NCBI GenBank assembly: GCA_008501785.1
Contig: QQUD01000428.1
Location: forward strand, 1 to 5,122
DNA from: Chloroflexota bacterium
Lineage (GTDB): Bacteria > Chloroflexota > Anaerolineae > Promineifilales > Promineifilaceae
Length of the DNA stretch: 5,122 nucleotides
Direction: 5' to 3'
Shown: in pieces, positions 1-5,122 of the stretch
How positions within the stretch are numbered: position 1 is the first letter of the stretch
Layout of the letters: every line of letters starts with the position of its first letter
Made by a program: the position numbers and the translations under genes
Notes under the pieces: model-generated
Database searches by the model: none
What the model was told of the DNA's origin: nothing
The model's input: the letters and a program-made list of their open reading frames with translations, nothing else

Positions 1-276
1 GACAACAAAACCGGCTCCATCATCCCCATCAAGCACTTCAAAGGCACCGCTGCCCTGAATTTTTTTGAATTTGGGTGTGGGGTTCATGGCTCGTTTGCGC
101 AAGCGCTCAAGGTAAACTGGCGCACGCAGCACGCCATGTGAATCAATGCCCCATAAATTGGTCTTGACCAATGCTTCTGCACAAAAATCAGCGTCTTCCT
201 GGCTCATTTCTGTGGATACAAATAGATTTGAAATAAATGTTTGCAGTTGTTCTGCTGATACTAAAATTTCTGACAT
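1..276 (-). CDS. Ldh_2-family NAD(P)-dependent oxidoreductase (malate/L-lactate/sugar-acid dehydrogenase type), N-terminal 92 residues, 3' end outside window
   Basis: The visible 92 residues match the N-terminus of the Ldh_2 (MDH2/LDH2, YlbC/DlgD/ComC-like) fold. An N-terminal helix (LVSAEQLQTFISNLF) and the segment ADFCAEALVKTNLWGIDSHGV lead into the family signature G-I-D-S-H-G-V at residues 43-49. H47 is the position of the known catalytic His in this family. The end of the visible part (EVLDGDDGAGFVV) matches the first conserved beta segment before the nucleotide-binding region. Members are soluble enzymes that reduce 2-oxo acids with NAD(P)H, such as pyruvate, oxaloacetate, sulfopyruvate or 2,3-diketo-L-gulonate. 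The exact substrate cannot be read from this fragment. ATG at 276-274 is preceded by GGGAG at a 5-base spacing, which fixes the start. It lies 78 bases downstream of the lactonase gene on the same strand, so an operon for sugar-lactone or sugar-acid use is likely. The remaining roughly 250 residues lie left of the window. Confidence 0.9.
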   Translation of the reverse strand, partial: MSEILVSAEQLQTFISNLFVSTEMSQEDADFCAEALVKTNLWGIDSHGVLRAPVYLERLRKRAMNPTPKFKKIQGSGAFEVLDGDDGAGFVV

Positions 277-292
277 CTTAGCTCCCTAAGAT
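274..292 (-). promoter_or_regulatory. Hairpin presenting the Shine-Dalgarno of the dehydrogenase gene in its loop
   Basis: Read on the minus strand, the arms ATCTTAG (292-286) and CTAAGAT (281-275) are perfectly complementary over 7 bp and enclose the tetraloop GGAG (285-282), which is the ribosome-binding core. The 3' arm contains the A and U of the AUG start codon. The structure is seen directly. A role in translational control is inferred, for example temperature-, protein- or ribosome-dependent opening. It could also simply be a short accidental stem. Confidence 0.5.
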
Positions 293-293
293 T

Positions 294-328
294 TATGGGG
301 ATGGGGGTTGGGGGATGGGGGTTGGGGG
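294..328. repeat. G-rich period-7 array, alternating ATGGGGG / TTGGGGG
   Basis: Five plus-strand G runs at 297-300, 303-307, 310-314, 317-321 and 324-328 are separated by two-base spacers, giving an exact 7-base period. The units alternate between AT and TT, so 301-328 is also a 14-base unit repeated twice. The pattern satisfies the usual G-quadruplex rule on the plus strand. On the operon mRNA it is read as C runs. It is probably an intergenic expansion with no coding content. Confidence 0.85.
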
Positions 329-330
329 TT

Positions 331-364
331 TCCCTAGTCCCTAGCCCCTAGTCCCTAGTCCCTA
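331..364. repeat. Heptamer tandem repeat TCCCTAG, 4.9 copies
   Basis: Units start at 331, 338, 345 (variant CCCCTAG), 352 and 359 (last one incomplete). This kind of short tandem heptamer resembles the STRR repeats known from filamentous cyanobacteria and similar spacer repeats in other environmental bacteria. The C runs give five GGG runs with 4-base loops on the minus strand, a G-quadruplex-type pattern on the operon mRNA. Because CTAG is its own complement, each unit carries TAG on both strands, and the 7-base period moves it through all reading frames. The lactonase stop codon (357-355) is one of these TAGs. Confidence 0.9.
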
Positions 365-1284
365 TTTGGTTTAAATATTGCAACTCCTGGTACGTTCACA
401 CGCAGTCGATACAAGCTGGTGGTGGCGGTGATGTAGAGTGATTGCATGTCGTTGTCGCCGAAGCAGAGGTTTGCCGCCTGCTCAGGTGTTTTAATGATGC
501 CTAAGCATTGGCCAGCGGAGGTGAAGATGTGAATGCCGCCGGGACCGCAGCAATAAAGGTTGGCTTGTTGGTCTACTTTCATGCCGTCGGCGACGCCGGA
601 GCCGGTGATTTTGAGGGTGGCGAAAAGACGGCCGTTTCGACCTTGCTCAGTACAGGCTTTTTCCACCCCACCATCCTCACGCACATCAAACACTCGAATA
701 TGCTGCCGTTCTGTATCATTCACATATAAAAGTGACTCATCTTCAGAAAAACAAAGACCGTTTGGTTTTGCAAAATCATCGATGAGCAATGTCAATGTGT
801 TTGTGGATGGGTCTAGCCGGTAGACACCGCTGAAAGGCAGCTCTGGCTTACGCGGTACGCCAAATCCGGCGCTGCGTCCAGAAGTGGGGTCGGTGAAGTA
901 AATCGAGCCATCACTTTTGACAACCACATCGTTTGGGCTGTTGAGCTGCTTGTCTTCAAAATGGGAGGCCAACACTTCGTACTCGCCCGTTGTCAAATTG
1001 GTGCGACTGAGGCGGCTGGTGGCGTGTTCGCAGGTGAGCAAATTGCCGTTGAGATCATACGCATTGCCATTGGCCATGTAGCTGTGCCGTTTGCGTTTGG
1101 TAGTACCTACATCAGCCTGCCAACTGTAAATAGAATTCCCCAAAATATCGCTAAAGATAATACTTTTGTAGGATGGGTGCCATATAGGACCTTCAATAAA
1201 ATCGAAGCCCGTCGCGATTTGTTCAAGCTCGCTGTTTAGGTCAATTAGTTTATGAAAATCGTTATGGTTAACTTCAGCATTCAC
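355..1284 (-). CDS. SMP-30/gluconolactonase/LRE-family sugar lactonase
   Basis: This is a six-bladed beta-propeller metal-dependent lactonase that opens sugar lactones such as gluconolactone to the free acid. With the GTG at 1284-1282 as start, the protein has 309 residues, typical for the family. Visible landmarks are FIEGPIW (metal ligand E31), LLTCEH, LNSPNDVVVKSDGSIYFTDP (N118 region), KPNGLCFSEDE (N175) and YVNDTE (D190). The C-terminal signature has the pattern ADGMKVD, GPGGIHIF, LYITATTSLYRLR. E31, N118 or N175, and D190 correspond to the divalent-cation site known in SMP-30 proteins. The frame stays open upstream to a TTG at 1386 (343 residues), but those extra residues are encoded by the promoter and operator and look non-homologous. 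ATG 1335 lies between the two operator palindromes and has no ribosome-binding site. GTG 1284 has AGAAGG 11 bases upstream. The last codons and the TAG stop come from the heptamer array. It probably forms an operon with the dehydrogenase downstream. Confidence 0.9.
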   Translation of the reverse strand: MNAEVNHNDFHKLIDLNSELEQIATGFDFIEGPIWHPSYKSIIFSDILGNSIYSWQADVGTTKRKRHSYMANGNAYDLNGNLLTCEHATSRLSRTNLTTGEYEVLASHFEDKQLNSPNDVVVKSDGSIYFTDPTSGRSAGFGVPRKPELPFSGVYRLDPSTNTLTLLIDDFAKPNGLCFSEDESLLYVNDTERQHIRVFDVREDGGVEKACTEQGRNGRLFATLKITGSGVADGMKVDQQANLYCCGPGGIHIFTSAGQCLGIIKTPEQAANLCFGDNDMQSLYITATTSLYRLRVNVPGVAIFKPNRD

Positions 1285-1320
1285 ATTGATTTCTGCCTTC
1301 TTGCGTTCACTCTTCCTGGG

Positions 1321-1349
1321 TGAATACGTATTCATTGAATACGTATTCA
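1321..1349. promoter_or_regulatory. Double palindromic operator, two copies of TGAATACGTATTCA
   Basis: Two identical perfect 14-bp palindromes (1321-1334 and 1336-1349) are separated by a single T, so the 29-bp block is itself symmetric. Centres are 15 bp apart. The TGAA...TTCA arms and central CG resemble LacI/CcpA-type operators (one mismatch to a catabolite-responsive consensus), although TetR or GntR proteins cannot be excluded. The block covers the predicted transcription start (about 1345) of the lactonase promoter, the classic place for repression. No gene for such a regulator is in the window. Confidence 0.75.
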
Positions 1350-1351
1350 AA

Positions 1352-1379
1352 AGTCTACTGATATTTTTTGTTTTGTCAA
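1352..1379 (-). promoter_or_regulatory. Sigma-70-type promoter of the lactonase operon
   Basis: On the minus strand a perfect -35 box TTGACA (1379-1374) is followed after 16 bases by TAGACT (1357-1352), 4 of 6 matches to TATAAT. Transcription would start near 1345, inside the double palindrome. This argues that the TTG at 1386 is not the translation start, because it lies upstream of the promoter. Confidence 0.6.
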
Positions 1380-1426
1380 TATGCAATTAAATTGGGAATA
1401 GATTGTGGGGTAATTTAGCCAGGCAA

Positions 1427-1455
1427 TTGACAATGCTGGTGGTCAACTTTAAGAT
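1427..1455 (+). promoter_or_regulatory. Candidate sigma-70-type promoter of the BTAD-STAND gene
   Basis: A perfect TTGACA (1427-1432), a 17-base spacer and TAAGAT (1450-1455, 4 of 6) give a predicted start near 1462, leaving a leader of about 56 bases before ATG 1518. A weaker alternative is TAAAAT at 1495-1500. The start region has no clear Shine-Dalgarno. No direct-repeat SARP-type binding site was recognised nearby. Confidence 0.45.
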
Positions 1456-1517
1456 AAAACTGATTGTGCAAAATTGTTGATCCTATTTCTGTACTAAAAT
1501 GAAACAGCGTGTTTTGG

Positions 1518-3653
1518 ATGAACCCTAGATACCGGTTTGAATTTTTGGGCATTTTTCAGCTATCGGTGCAGCAGAAACCGGAGGGGGAGTGGCGTGAATT
1601 GGACAGACCCGCTACGGTTAAGGCGCAGTCGTTGTTGGCTTATTTGGTGATGAATCGAAAACGGCCGTCTCAGCGCGAAACATTAGCAACGATGTTTTGG
1701 GAGAACAGTCCAGATCGCAAAGCGAGACAATCATTAGCGACAGCCCTGTGGCACATTCGCCAAATCTTTCCTGATAATTCTTTGATTAAAAGCGACACAC
1801 AGACCATACGAATCAATTCACAGGCAGATATCTGGTTAGATGTAGATATTTTTGATGATTATTTGTCTAGCAGCGATTATGAAGACTGGCAAATGGCCGT
1901 TACCCTTTATCAAGGTGATTTTTTACAGACCTTTTATGATGATTGGATCATTACTCAGCGGTATACCTACCAAGCGCGTTTTTATGAGGCGCTGGCGCGA
2001 TTGATGGTTGTTTATGAAAGTAATGGTGCTTTTGAAAAGGCACGAACCAGTGCTGAACAACTGCTATCTCACGAACCATTGCGTGAAGATGCACATCGAT
2101 TGCTGATGCGTGCGTATAACAAACTGGGCCAGCCGGAAAGAGCCTTGCGACAATATCGCCGTTGTCGTGAGGTGGTGCTTGCCGAGTTGAAAGTTGAACC
2201 GATGGCGGAAACAACAGACCTTTATCAGGCGATTTTGGAAGGTCGATTTTCACATCAGCCAGCAAAACAAACCACAGCAGGCGACCAGTTTGCTGTCGAG
2301 GAACCTGTAACGAGCAACCCACCGTACAAAGGATTGCAATTTTTTGATGTCGCGGATGCGGAGCTGTTTTTTGGACGAGATTCAGTTGTAAAACAACTTG
2401 CGGATCAGTTTCTAATCTCTAATTTTCTGGCTGTGGTTGGCGCTTCTGGCAGCGGAAAATCATCAGTTGTTCGTGCAGGATTGATTCCCTTTTTGCAAAA
2501 GAATCACCAATACTCGTATCATCTTATTACCCCCACAGCACGTCCTTTGCAGGTGCTTTCTTCTTTGTTGGATGATGGGAATGATCCGGCCGTTTCTCCA
2601 CCTCCAAACAAATCATCCAACCCCAAAACAAAACGTGTGCTTGTCGTTGATCAATTTGAAGAACTGTTTACCTTGTGCCGTGATGAATCAGAACGGCATC
2701 AATTTTTACAGCGGTTGGTAACGGCCGTTACCAGCCCCAAGTCACCCTGGAAACTCATCATTGTTTTACGTGCCGATTTTTACGCGCACTGTGCCGAATT
2801 TGAAGGGCTTCGCAATTTATTAGCCCGTCATCAAGGGTACATTGGCCCACTGACAACGGACGAATTACGTCAAGCTATTGAACAACCTGTTTTGCAGCAT
2901 GGATGGGAGATTGCACCTGGATTAGTCGATCTCATTTTGCGTGATATGGGGAATGAGCCTGGCGCGCTTCCTTTGTTATCTCATGCCTTGCTAGAAACCT
3001 GGTTTCGGCGGCGAGGCGGCTCCTTAACGCTTGATGGTTACAGTGACGCTGGCGGCGTATTTGGTGCCATTGCCAAAACAGCAGACCATGTTTTTCATGA
3101 ATTGCCACCCGATCAACAGCGGATGGCGCAAAATATCTTTTTGCGATTGACCGAATTGGGTGAAGGGACGCTAGATACCCGCCGCCGAATTAGTTTAAAC
3201 GAACTGATTCCTCCCCAAGCCGGGCAGGATGATCGTGGGGTTGTGTTAAAACGATTAACGGATGCCCGTTTGATTGTAACAACGGCGGAAACGGCTGAGG
3301 TTGCTCATGAAGCCTTGATTCGAGAATGGCCGACCTTGCGCCACTGGTTAAACAAAAACCGGGAGAGTCTGCGCGTACACCGCCAACTGACCGATGCTTC
3401 TCAGGTGTGGGAGCGATTGGAAAAAGATGAAGGGGTACTTTATCGTGGAGCCAATCTAAGCGAAGCTCAAGAATGGTTTGAAACTCAACCGGTGCAGTTA
3501 AATGCTCTGGAAGATGCATTTTTGCAGGCGTCTATCGCCTTTGCTGAAAAACAACGGGCAGAGAAGGATGCCCAGCACCAACGTGACTTAATGGCTGCAC
3601 AACAATTGGCGGAGACGCGTACACAAGCGGCAAAACAGTATCGAAATAAGTGA
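1518..3653 (+). CDS. SARP/BTAD-type regulator fused to an nSTAND1 NTPase (C-terminal WD40 part lost by frame change)
   Basis: The 711-residue product (GTG at 1509 would add three residues) reads as a cytoplasmic signal-integrating regulator. Residues 4-112 form an OmpR/SARP winged helix (FLGIFQL; LLAYLVMNRKRPSQRETLA; ALWHIRQIF) expected to bind DNA. Residues 118-240 are the helical BTAD repeat domain (EPLREDAHRLLMRAYNKLG; RALRQYRRC). After a loose linker, nSTAND1 starts at PYKGLQFFD (about 269). It has Walker A GASGSGKSS (308-316, K314), Walker B VLVVDQFEELF (D378, E381, E382), the VLRADFYAHC strand (about 416-425), EPGALPLLSHALLETW (480-495) and VAHEALIREWPTL (595-607). The stretch between Walker A and Walker B is short for the family. 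Residues 665-711 are charged, Gln- and Ala-rich and probably coiled coil. Relatives usually continue into a transmembrane helix and WD40 sensor. Here TGA intervenes and WD40 coding resumes in the +1 frame, so the protein is probably truncated. It diverges from the lactonase operon, but nothing shows that it controls it. Confidence 0.9.
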   Translation: MNPRYRFEFLGIFQLSVQQKPEGEWRELDRPATVKAQSLLAYLVMNRKRPSQRETLATMFWENSPDRKARQSLATALWHIRQIFPDNSLIKSDTQTIRINSQADIWLDVDIFDDYLSSSDYEDWQMAVTLYQGDFLQTFYDDWIITQRYTYQARFYEALARLMVVYESNGAFEKARTSAEQLLSHEPLREDAHRLLMRAYNKLGQPERALRQYRRCREVVLAELKVEPMAETTDLYQAILEGRFSHQPAKQTTAGDQFAVEEPVTSNPPYKGLQFFDVADAELFFGRDSVVKQLADQFLISNFLAVVGASGSGKSSVVRAGLIPFLQKNHQYSYHLITPTARPLQVLSSLLDDGNDPAVSPPPNKSSNPKTKRVLVVDQFEELFTLCRDESERHQFLQRLVTAVTSPKSPWKLIIVLRADFYAHCAEFEGLRNLLARHQGYIGPLTTDELRQAIEQPVLQHGWEIAPGLVDLILRDMGNEPGALPLLSHALLETWFRRRGGSLTLDGYSDAGGVFGAIAKTADHVFHELPPDQQRMAQNIFLRLTELGEGTLDTRRRISLNELIPPQAGQDDRGVVLKRLTDARLIVTTAETAEVAHEALIREWPTLRHWLNKNRESLRVHRQLTDASQVWERLEKDEGVLYRGANLSEAQEWFETQPVQLNALEDAFLQASIAFAEKQRAEKDAQHQRDLMAAQQLAETRTQAAKQYRNK
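2716..2733. repeat. Perfect 18-bp palindrome around ACGGCCGT
   Basis: TGGTAACGGCCGTTACCA lies within the STAND coding region just before the RADF strand, where it encodes L-V-T-A-V-T-S. It is the longest of six ACGGCCGT occurrences in the window (628, 1661, 2721, 4094, 4334, 4438). Two of the others extend to AAACGGCCGTTT (4092-4103 and 4332-4343). Its presence inside conserved coding sequence suggests an iterated genome word rather than a local operator. Confidence 0.7.
3592..3653 (+). other. Frame-change zone joining the STAND coiled coil to the WD40 propeller
   Basis: The STAND frame runs to TGA 3651-3653. The WD40 frame (+1) opens after TAA 3589-3591, and the first blade (ESGLIAVTFSPDG, from about 3652) has no ATG, GTG or TTG ahead of it. 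Both frames overlap only in this 62-base interval, so the break must lie here. Relatives normally have a transmembrane helix and a further helical stretch at this point. Their absence suits an out-of-frame internal deletion, although a simple one-base indel or assembly error would give the same frame change. Confidence 0.7.
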
Positions 3654-3765
3654 AAGCGGTCTTATTGCCGTCACATTTAGCCCGGATGGCTCGAAAATAG
3701 CGGCTGGGTTAAATGATGGCTCAATAAAAGTTTGGCAGGCAGATTTAGGGGAGGAGCTTCTGCAT

Positions 3766-5037
3766 TTGTCAGGGCATGCTCCCCAGCCATCGTCAACCAT
3801 CTTTGGCGTTGAGGGTGTTACGGATGTCGCTTATCATCCAGATGGAACAATGCTGGTTTCAAGTGGCACAGATGGCAAGCTGGCCCTTTGGGATGCCGAA
3901 ATGGGAGTGCAGCTTTTTGCTGTTGAAGAGGAGCGGGCCATTATGGCGGTTGATTTTTCCCCTGATGGCGCTCAATTGGCTGCCGCCGGGGAAGATGGCA
4001 CGGTGAATGTGTGGCAAGTTGACCCTGTTGCGAAGGTGCTAACTTTAGATTTAAATCTGGCGGTAAATGCTTCAGATGTGGCGTTTGGTCCAAACGGCCG
4101 TTTTCTGGCAACATCTTCCGGTACGGGTGACTCAGCACTGTGGGAAGCTGCATCTGGCAGGCAAGTCCAGCAATTCTTTGGGCATTCTGGGGCGGTGTTG
4201 GAACTGCAATTTATGCCAGATGGCACACAATTGGTTACGGCTGGTGAAGACAGGACAATTAAGCTGTGGGATTTAGCGCTTGGAAGTGAATTGATGACGG
4301 TTGCAGGGGTGATGAATCCGGTATTTACGCCAAACGGCCGTTTTATCGCAACTGCTAATCTTGATGGCACGATGACCTTATGGGACCCAGAATCAGGTGT
4401 TGCGGCCCAACAGTTCGACAAGTTTGAAATTCCGATTACGGCCGTTGCCTTTAATGCAGAAGTATCCATGCTGGCAACAACGACTGTAGACAATTCAATT
4501 ACCGTCTGGTCATTCCCCGAACTGGATCCTATTCTGCAAATTCCACCCCAACCAGAACGAGTCTGGCATGTGCAATTTAGCCCCAATGACAATCTCATTG
4601 CAATTTCTAACGAGTTGGGAATGGTGAATTTATGGGATGTGGCTAACGGCAAAATTGTGTTTGAATGGCAGGCATCACCTTCACCAAATACGAACAAAAT
4701 CCTATCCTGGTCTCAGATGGAGAAGGATTTGATGCCGCCCAAATTTATGAAGCTGTGCCAAACATTGAAGGTGACGACTGGGTACTTTATTACAATGCCA
4801 GAGACTCAGGCAATCGCTTCGATGGTCCAGGGGCTACAATTGGTCGCACTGTATCAAAATCCCCTTTTGGTTCCTGGTCGACAGGCGTACCGATCTTGGA
4901 AACTGGAAAAAAAGGGGAATGGGATGCTGGTTTTGTTGTTCCAGGATCAATTATTACGCTCCCTGAAGGCTTCGCCTTATATTACTTTGCCAGTGCGGGT
5001 TGGGGAAGACCAAATTTGGATAATCAGGTTTTTATGA
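3766..5037 (+). CDS. WD40-repeat protein; displaced C-terminal propeller of the STAND regulator, with an out-of-frame tail
   Basis: The open frame carries eight WD40 blades, about 40 residues each, with recurring F-S-P-D-G, A-S/A-G-x-D-G and hydrophobic-W-D signatures. Approximate blade positions are 3650-3807, 3808-3930, 3931-4056, 4057-4185, 4186-4305, 4306-4425, 4426-4554 and 4555-4671. WD40 propellers bind proteins or ligands; in STAND proteins they act as the sensor. The first blade lies upstream of the only usable start, TTG 3766, which has no ribosome-binding site and cuts the blade apart. This is therefore probably not an independent gene but the rest of the protein encoded at 1518-3653. 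Genuine WD40 coding ends near 4671. The last roughly 120 residues, to the TGA stop at 5035-5037, look like nonsense because the adjacent frame encodes a clear protein domain there. No signal peptide or membrane helix is seen. As a free-standing product its expression is doubtful. Confidence 0.65.
   Translation: MSGHAPQPSSTIFGVEGVTDVAYHPDGTMLVSSGTDGKLALWDAEMGVQLFAVEEERAIMAVDFSPDGAQLAAAGEDGTVNVWQVDPVAKVLTLDLNLAVNASDVAFGPNGRFLATSSGTGDSALWEAASGRQVQQFFGHSGAVLELQFMPDGTQLVTAGEDRTIKLWDLALGSELMTVAGVMNPVFTPNGRFIATANLDGTMTLWDPESGVAAQQFDKFEIPITAVAFNAEVSMLATTTVDNSITVWSFPELDPILQIPPQPERVWHVQFSPNDNLIAISNELGMVNLWDVANGKIVFEWQASPSPNTNKILSWSQMEKDLMPPKFMKLCQTLKVTTGYFITMPETQAIASMVQGLQLVALYQNPLLVPGRQAYRSWKLEKKGNGMLVLLFQDQLLRSLKASPYITLPVRVGEDQIWIIRFL
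4660..4674 (+). other. Second frame change / domain junction, WD40 to glycosidase-like domain
   Basis: WD40 blade 8 ends at KIVFEWQ in one frame, and from 4671 the neighbouring frame begins G-I-T-F-T-K-Y-E-Q-N-P-I-L. In relatives that stretch sits inside a propeller, after an A-T-S-x-D-G element that is missing here. The join looks like a fusion of two unrelated sequences rather than a one-base slip within a single domain. No repeat or insertion-sequence end is visible at the join. Confidence 0.55.
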
Positions 5038-5122
5038 TTGGATTAGCAACTTCTGATGATGGTTTAAACTGGCAACAGTACAATGATCCAACGACACAAG
5101 AAAAACGCACCGAAAGCGACCC
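4665..5122 (+). CDS. Five-bladed beta-propeller glycosidase-like domain (GH43/GH32/GH130-like), probably 5'-truncated, 3' end outside window
   Basis: From ATG 4665 the frame is open to the window end (152 full codons). Features typical of this superfamily are FTKYEQNPIL (residues 6-15), WVLYYNAR (39-46), SKSPFGSWS (64-72), EWDAGFVVPGSII (85-97, an acidic W-D and a strand that often lines the active site), ALYYFAS (104-110) and IGLATSDDGLNW (125-136). These resemble enzymes that hydrolyse or phosphorolyse oligosaccharides, but the catalytic acid set cannot be verified and the substrate is unknown. The ATG has no Shine-Dalgarno, follows a TGA directly (4662-4664) and lies inside the WD40 frame. 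The domain seems to start in mid-propeller, so I read it as the remnant of a larger gene joined to the WD40 sequence. A real in-frame fusion with a sequence error at the join is the alternative. Confidence 0.6.
   Translation, partial: MAGITFTKYEQNPILVSDGEGFDAAQIYEAVPNIEGDDWVLYYNARDSGNRFDGPGATIGRTVSKSPFGSWSTGVPILETGKKGEWDAGFVVPGSIITLPEGFALYYFASAGWGRPNLDNQVFMIGLATSDDGLNWQQYNDPTTQEKRTESD

Noticed and set aside
331..364. Heptamer array as SARP binding sites for the BTAD regulator
   Set aside because: Known SARP sites are heptamers spaced at about 11 bp near a -35 box. Here the pitch is 7 bp, the array sits between a stop codon and the next gene, and no promoter adjoins it.
294..364. CRISPR array or Rho-independent terminator
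   Set aside because: The units are only 7 bases and have no spacers, and the G/C-rich structure is not followed by a T run on either strand.
508..1239. Plus-strand open frames within the lactonase gene
   Set aside because: They are low-complexity antisense shadows of a clearly recognisable minus-strand SMP-30 protein.
1499..1528. Nine-codon leader peptide overlapping the BTAD-STAND start (ATG 1499, TAG 1526-1528)
   Set aside because: There is no Shine-Dalgarno, no regulatory codon bias and no attenuator-like stems, so it is indistinguishable from chance.
3625..3660. Programmed +1 frameshift or TGA readthrough linking STAND and WD40
   Set aside because: The site AAG-TGA-A lacks a recognised slippery heptamer, prfB-like CUU-UGA or obvious stimulatory structure. 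Reading through TGA in the same frame meets TAG at 3678, so readthrough gives nothing.
3972..4697. Long antisense open frame (241 codons) opposite the WD40 repeats
   Set aside because: It mirrors the repetitive codon pattern of the WD40 blades, shows no domain character and has no credible start region.

Overview
The window looks like chromosomal DNA from an environmental bacterium of moderate GC content, most probably a Chloroflexota (Anaerolineae or Ardenticatenia type). This is an inference. It rests on the fusion of a SARP/BTAD regulator to an nSTAND1 NTPase, with WD40 repeats following, and on the period-7 G/C-rich spacer repeats. Cyanobacteria or actinobacteria are less likely but not excluded.

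Left part, minus strand (1-1386): a promoter with an overlapping operator drives an SMP-30/gluconolactonase gene. It is followed after a 78-base spacer by the start of an Ldh_2-family (malate/L-lactate/sugar-acid) dehydrogenase that leaves the window. Together they look like a small sugar-lactone/sugar-acid catabolic operon. The spacer holds two adjoining arrays with period 7 and opposite G/C strand bias. The gluconolactonase stop codon lies inside one of them. The dehydrogenase Shine-Dalgarno sequence forms the tetraloop of a perfect 7-bp hairpin whose stem includes part of the ATG. The operator is two identical 14-bp palindromes separated by one base.

Middle, plus strand (about 1427-3653): a candidate promoter points away from the lactonase operon into a large gene for a signalling regulator (winged helix, BTAD, nSTAND1 NTPase, coiled coil). 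Its frame ends at a TGA just where a WD40 propeller begins in the +1 frame.

Right part (3592-5122): eight WD40 blades are encoded in the new frame. The frame opens after a stop at 3589-3591 but has no ATG, GTG or TTG before the first blade, so the propeller must originally have been joined to the STAND gene. At about 4665-4674 the signal changes frame again, into a five-bladed-propeller glycosidase-like domain (GH43/GH130-like) that appears to lack its beginning and runs off the window. The window therefore holds a STAND-WD40 gene disrupted at one joint and fused out of frame to a glycosidase-like sequence at another. Deletion/recombination or an assembly artefact could both explain this.

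Across all regions the 8-mer ACGGCCGT occurs six times, once inside a perfect 18-bp palindrome. This suggests a genome-wide iterated palindrome.
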